A stretch of DNA of 9,277 nt from Alphaproteobacteria bacterium (GTDB taxonomy: Bacteria; Pseudomonadota; Alphaproteobacteria; Rhodobacterales; Rhodobacteraceae): positions 1 to 9,277 of the forward strand of contig JAJRUE010000183.1 in assembly GCA_024277955.1 (NCBI GenBank), given 5' to 3'. The translations under genes and the position numbers were made by a program. Shown here piece after piece: positions 6,243 through 9,277 of the stretch. The first letter of the stretch is position 1. Every line of letters begins with the position of its first letter. The notes under the pieces are model-generated. The model worked only from the letters and a program-made list of their open reading frames with translations. It did no database searches and was not told the DNA's origin.

Positions 6243-6345
6243 CTGGTCGAAATCAGCCCAAAATACCTGCAATCCCAAAGACTTCGTCAAAGCTGCAAAA
6301 ACCCTTAACACTATGATAACACGAATCTAACAGCATGGAAAAATC
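6177..6345. other. Probable origin of replication (iterons plus AT-richer unwinding region)
   Basis: The iterons are followed by a stretch (6241-6340) of about 41% GC by hand count, clearly below its neighbours, containing A/T-rich tracts and no ORF of substance. With the DnaA box on the other side, this is the layout of an iteron-type plasmid origin; the AT-richer stretch is the likely unwinding element. The rest of the repA-parA gap (6346-6442) holds nothing I recognise beyond a presumed parA promoter. Confidence 0.6.
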
Positions 6346-6442
6346 CCCGGTTCTGATCCGCCCACGCCCCCTGCCCCGGTCCACCCTGTCGAAATCTTCG
6401 AATCTGCCATGAAAAATACCATGTGATGTGCGTTTTTCTTCC

Positions 6443-6484
6443 ATATGCCGTGTTTTTCGCTATCCTGCGAAAAACACGGCATAT
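6443..6484. promoter_or_regulatory. Perfect 18-bp inverted repeat upstream of parA; candidate centromere/operator
   Basis: The left arm ATATGCCGTGTTTTTCGC (6443-6460) and its exact reverse complement (6467-6484) flank the 6-bp spacer TATCCT. It ends 15 bp before the chosen parA ATG. Rhodobacteraceae plasmid partition loci are known to carry conserved long palindromes that serve as ParB binding sites. The location also fits autorepression of parAB. It could alternatively act only as an RNA hairpin in the parA leader. Confidence 0.7.
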
Positions 6485-6499
6485 CGGGCGAATTCCTCC

Positions 6500-7897
6500 A
6501 TGGCAAAAGACAGCGCAACCCTGCCCCCCTTTTTCAATATCGATCCCGATGCGGCAATGGCCGACCTGGATGGTCCCGCCACCAGTTCCGATTTTGCCGA
6601 GATCGCCGAAGCCTGTGCCCGCGGGCGTGCCGATCTGGCCAGCCGCGGATTGAACGAGGAGGGTGGCAAGACCCTTCGACAATTCTCGACCTGGGAAATC
6701 ACCCGCTATCTGATCCCGGTGGCGGTGGCGCATTTTCGCCGGGTGCTGAAGGCGAATCCCGATCTGCCTCAGGGGCGCAGCGAAACCGAGGGAGGAGCCA
6801 AGTGGTTCACCCTCGACGAGGTGCTGCGCCTGCGCGGACATTTCGCGGCTCAGGGGGCCAAATCCAAGAACTACCTGCCCTACCGTCCCAAGGGGTTGCC
6901 GGCCAAGATCGTCGCGGTGGCCAATTTCAAGGGCGGGGTCGGCAAGACCTCGACAGCGGCGCATCTGGCAATGTCGGCGGCGCTCGACGGGTACAAGGTG
7001 CTGGTGATCGACCTGGATTCGCAGGGCTCGATGACGTCGATCTTCGGCGGCCGGATCGAGGATGAATGGCAGACCGCCTTCCCGTTGCTGGCGCGTCATT
7101 ACGGCGAGGCATTGCGGGCCGAGAACCGCGCGCGGGCCGGTCGGGGCGAGGCGCCGCAGCCGCTGGACGAAACCCTTTCGGCAGCGCTGGAGATGAGCGC
7201 GGCGGATGTGATCCGCCCCACCCATTGGCCCAATATCGACCTGATCGGGGCACAGCTGAACCTCTACTGGGCCGAATTCCAGATCCCGGTCTGGCGGATG
7301 GGGTTGCGCAGCTGTAAACTGTGGGACGCGCTGGCCGATCGGTTGGCGGCAGATCGCGTGCTGGCGCAATATGATCTGGTGTTCATCGACACCCCCCCGG
7401 CACTTGGTTACCTGACCATCAACGGGCTGGCGGCGGCCGATATCCTGCTGGTGCCGTTGGGGGCGTCATTTCTGGAATTCGACTCTACGGGGCGGTTTTT
7501 CGACATGCTGCATTCCACCTTCGCCAGCATCGAGGATGGCGAAAACATCGCGGCCCGCGCTTTGGGGCGGCCCGAAACCATGTTCGAATGGGATGCGGTG
7601 CGGGCGGTGATCACCCGGTACGATGGCGCACAACAGGGTGAACTGGCGGCGCTGATGCAGGCCTATCTGGGGCGCACCCTCAGCCCGCACCGGCAGGATT
7701 TCACGGCGCTGATCGGACAGGCCGGCGAGCAGGTGAACGGGATCTACGAGGCCGATTACCGCGATTTCAACCGCGAGACCTATGCAAGGGGGCGCGAAAC
7801 CTTCGATGCCACCTACGCAGCCTTCAAACGGCTGCTGCTGGGGATATGGCGGCGCGAGGAACAGGCCCTGAATGAGGGCAACGCGCGGTCCGAATAG
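6500..7897 (+). CDS. parA: ParA partition ATPase
   Basis: A 465-residue ParA/RepA-type partition ATPase (type Ia, with a long N-terminal DNA-binding region). It would form ATP-dependent nucleoid-bound gradients that segregate plasmid copies with ParB. Seen: an N-terminal region with a predicted helix-turn-helix (about 58-115, LRQFSTWEITRYLIPVAVAH and WFTLDEVLRLRGHF). The deviant Walker A box KGGVGKTS spans 144-151 (signature Lys144, P-loop Lys149), followed by VLVIDLDSQGSMTS (167-180, Asp171/Asp173) and Walker B LVFIDTPP (293-300). The ATG at 6500 was chosen because the frame's upstream extension to 6428 would read through the palindrome into unrelated residues. No strong Shine-Dalgarno precedes it. 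It is followed after 52 bp by parB in the same direction and divergent from repA. The large N-terminus suggests it also represses its own operon. Confidence 0.94.
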   Translation: MAKDSATLPPFFNIDPDAAMADLDGPATSSDFAEIAEACARGRADLASRGLNEEGGKTLRQFSTWEITRYLIPVAVAHFRRVLKANPDLPQGRSETEGGAKWFTLDEVLRLRGHFAAQGAKSKNYLPYRPKGLPAKIVAVANFKGGVGKTSTAAHLAMSAALDGYKVLVIDLDSQGSMTSIFGGRIEDEWQTAFPLLARHYGEALRAENRARAGRGEAPQPLDETLSAALEMSAADVIRPTHWPNIDLIGAQLNLYWAEFQIPVWRMGLRSCKLWDALADRLAADRVLAQYDLVFIDTPPALGYLTINGLAAADILLVPLGASFLEFDSTGRFFDMLHSTFASIEDGENIAARALGRPETMFEWDAVRAVITRYDGAQQGELAALMQAYLGRTLSPHRQDFTALIGQAGEQVNGIYEADYRDFNRETYARGRETFDATYAAFKRLLLGIWRREEQALNEGNARSE

Positions 7898-7949
7898 GGT
7901 CTGTTAACCGCGATCCGGCAAGGATCGGCGCGATCAGAGGAGGTGACAG

Positions 7950-9014
7950 ATGGCCAAACGCAAACGACTGACCCCGGCACAGCCCGGATTTCTGGCCGGC
8001 GCCGGGGCGGCGCCCGAGACCAAGTCGATGATCCCCGGATCGGGCCCGCTGAGCGCGCCCCCCATCGCCCAGGTCGCCGGCGAAACCGCCGCCAGCGCGG
8101 CATTGGACTAGTTGGCGCGCGAGATGCAGAGCGCGCGCGCCGATGGCCGGCTGATCGAACGGTTGCCGCTTTCGGCGATCGACGAGACGCATCTGGTGCG
8201 CGACCGCATGGGTCAGGACGAGGAGGAACTGGCGGCGCTGATCTCGTCTCTGCGGGTGCGCGGCCAGCAGACTCCGATCGAAGTGACGCGTCTGGCCGAT
8301 CCGGTGGACGGGATGAGCCATGGGTTGATCTCGGGCTGGCGGCGGCTGACGGCGTTGCGCCGGCTCTTTGAAGAAACCGGCGACGAGCGTTTCGCCACCA
8401 TCAAGGCGTTGGTGATCACCCCGGACACGGCACGGGATGCTTACGTCTCGATGGTCGAGGAAAACGAGATACGGGTGAATCTCAGTCTCTACGAGCGGGC
8501 ACGCATCGCCCTGAAGGCGGTGGAGGAAGGTGTCTATCCGACCACGCGCGCCGCCTTGCAGGGTCTGTTCGGATCGACCACCCGGTCGCGGCGCTCCAAG
8601 ATCGGGTCGTTCGCGGTGGTGGCCGGGGCGTTGGACGGGGTGTTGGTGCATCCGACGGCGATTCCGGAAAAGCTGGGCCTGGCGCTGGCGCGCGAGATTC
8701 AGGCGGAAGCGGATTTCGCGCCCCGTTTGCGGGCCACCCTGACGGGCGCGCGCCGCGACACCCCGGCGCAGGAAATGCGCCTGCTGGGCGCGGCGATATC
8801 CGAGGCCCGCAACCCGGCCCCGTCGCCGGCGGCAGAGGCCCCCCGGGTGACGGTGATGGATGGCGCGCTGCAGGGCTACGACAACCGCCGGGCCGATCTG
8901 GCACCCGGCATCGCCGCGCGGTTCTCGCGCCGCGAGCGACGGATCGAACTGACCGGTGACGGGGTGTCCGAGGCCTTCTATCTGGCGCTGCGGGAATGGC
9001 TGAAGAACCGCTGA
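7950..9014 (+). pseudogene. parB: ParB partition protein with in-frame amber codon at codon 54
   Basis: A ParB/RepB-type centromere-binding protein that would load on the palindromic site and stimulate ParA. The ATG at 7950 has a strong ribosome site (GAGGAGGTG, 6-7 nt upstream). Residues 1-53 (MAKRKRLTPAQPGFLAGAG...) form the basic N-terminus typical of plasmid ParB, where ParA contact is expected. Codon 54 is TAG (8109-8111). The same frame then stays open for 300 codons with the core domains: RLIERLPLSAIDETHLVRDR, then EELAALISSLRVRGQQTPIEV, the ParB box LISGWRRLTALRRL, and MVEENEIRVNLSLYERARIA leading into a helix-turn-helix. The interrupted context LD-stop-LA suggests a mutated Glu codon (GAG to TAG). 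A restart at TTG 8112 or ATG 8124 would give a core without the N-terminus. Nonsense mutation, sequencing error and functional readthrough all remain possible. Confidence 0.85.
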
Positions 9015-9063
9015 GAGAAACACATTCAAAAATCAGAACGTTTCGTGCGCGAAACATTTCTCT
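9014..9063. repeat. Nested inverted repeats downstream of parB
   Basis: An inner palindrome GTTTCG-TGCG-CGAAAC (9040-9055) lies inside an outer pair AGAGAAA (9014-9020) and TTTCTCT (9057-9063). A further overlapping pair CAAAAATCA (9027-9035) and TGATTTTTG (9088-9096) lies around it. The stretch is AT-rich. No T-run follows the inner hairpin on either strand, so it is not a clear intrinsic terminator. Its TTTCG...GCGAAA halves recall the arms of the palindrome upstream of parA, so a secondary partition site is possible. Confidence 0.45.
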
Positions 9064-9095
9064 GTAAGCTATTGAAATACAACAATGTGATTTTT

Positions 9096-9145
9096 GGGGG
9101 CCAGCCCCCGTCGCCTTTGGCGACTCCCCCGGGATATTTCAGGCA
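9096..9145 (+). repeat. Dispersed double-hairpin repeat, copy C
   Basis: Hairpin 1 is GGGGGC-CA-GCCCCC (9096-9109) and hairpin 2 is GTCGCC-TTT-GGCGAC (9110-9124), identical to copy B read on its own strand. The tail TCCCCCGGGATATTTCAGGC (9125-9144) is slightly diverged from copies A and B. The match ends at about 9145, where the insertion sequence starts. Confidence 0.75.
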
Positions 9146-9277
9146 GGGTCTATACAAGCTGAGCATTCCTGAGCCCATGCTAAGGTGCTCATATGGCTCA
9201 GAAAAACCGCTATCTGTTTCGGGGGAGAATTTCGGAGCGCAAGTTCCGCGATTTGCTCCGGCTTTTTGCCCTCGACA
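9146..9277 (+). mobile_element. Left end of an IS1595-type insertion sequence (right end outside window)
   Basis: The transposase start at 9193 and the loss of repeat copy C sequence at 9145/9146 place the probable left end at the GGGTCTATAC sequence starting at 9146. The terminal inverted repeat cannot be confirmed without the other end. Confidence 0.65.
9193..9277 (+). CDS. IS1595-family transposase, N-terminal fragment (runs off window)
   Basis: The 28 complete codons translate as MAQKNRYLFRGRISERKFRD followed by LLRLFALD. I recognise this as the N-terminus of IS1595-family transposases common in Proteobacteria, which continue into a zinc-ribbon/HTH and a DDE-type catalytic domain. The rest lies beyond the window, so intactness cannot be judged. 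The ATG lies about 47 bp inside the presumed left end, which suits a short IS leader. No clear ribosome site is seen; AAGGTG about 6 nt upstream may serve. Confidence 0.7.
   Translation, partial: MAQKNRYLFRGRISERKFRDLLRLFALD

Noticed and set aside
6428..6499. Upstream extension of parA to an earlier ATG
   Set aside because: It would encode 24 extra residues straight through the perfect inverted repeat; ATG 6500 fits the family N-terminus better.
7911..7927. Inverted repeat CGATCC-N5-GGATCG between parA and parB as a possible parS
   Set aside because: Arms of only six bases in GC-rich DNA are weak evidence; the palindrome at 6443-6484 is far stronger.
8112..9014. parB starting naturally at the TTG just after the TAG, with the upstream 53 codons a separate small gene
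   Set aside because: TTG 8112 has no ribosome site. The upstream segment has a strong one, is in the same frame, and reads as a plasmid ParB N-terminus, so one interrupted gene is the simpler reading.
7824..9029. 401-residue minus-strand frame opposite parB, uninterrupted where parB is broken by the amber codon
   Set aside because: I considered whether the intact strand might be the real gene. The plus strand carries ParB motifs and a strong ribosome site, while the minus-strand product is Arg/His/Gln-rich without motifs.
9096..9124. Hairpins of repeat copy C as an intrinsic terminator of parB
   Set aside because: The T-run precedes the hairpin on the plus strand and no T-run follows it, so it does not fit an intrinsic terminator in the parB direction.

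Overview
The window looks like part of a plasmid or plasmid-derived replicon from the Rhodobacteraceae (roseobacter group, Alphaproteobacteria). The DNA is GC-rich. A replication initiator of the 'RepA / replication initiator protein A' family sits divergent from a parAB partition operon, with iterons and a DnaA box near the initiator. The flanking genes make or export an exopolysaccharide. Plasmids of this replication type that carry polysaccharide and rhamnose genes are known in this group as 'biofilm plasmids'. Assigning this window to that class is an inference.

Left part (1-4741), surface polysaccharide. A polyprenyl-phosphate sugar-1-phosphate transferase (cut by the window start) and an NAD-dependent epimerase/dehydratase form a minus-strand pair. 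Divergent from them is a Wza-type outer-membrane polysaccharide export lipoprotein. A minus-strand GT4-type glycosyltransferase follows further right. Between the export gene and the glycosyltransferase lies a compact parDE toxin-antitoxin module with its own promoter/operator. On its far side is a degraded duplicate of the 3' end of the export gene.

Middle (4742-6500), intergenic repeats and replication. Two inverted copies of a hairpin-rich dispersed repeat lie between the glycosyltransferase and repA. The minus-strand repA is preceded by a perfect DnaA box, three 22-bp iterons and an AT-richer stretch, which together are the probable origin. A perfect 18-bp inverted repeat with a 6-bp spacer lies just upstream of parA and is the best candidate centromere and/or parAB operator.

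Right part (6500-9277), partition and mobile DNA. parA is intact. parB has a strong ribosome binding site and an intact reading frame except for an in-frame amber (TAG) codon at codon 54. This separates the basic N-terminal segment from the DNA-binding core and is the most surprising feature of the window. Downstream are an AT-rich stretch with nested inverted repeats, a third copy of the dispersed repeat, and the left end and first 28 codons of an IS1595-type transposase. The insertion sequence begins where the repeat sequence stops.

repA, parAB and parDE together would replicate, segregate and addictively maintain a replicon whose visible cargo builds and exports a lipid-linked polysaccharide. 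No wholly new enzyme system is visible. The unusual points are the parB amber codon, the duplicated export-gene tail around the toxin-antitoxin module, and the dispersed repeat whose hairpin stem changes by compensatory substitutions.
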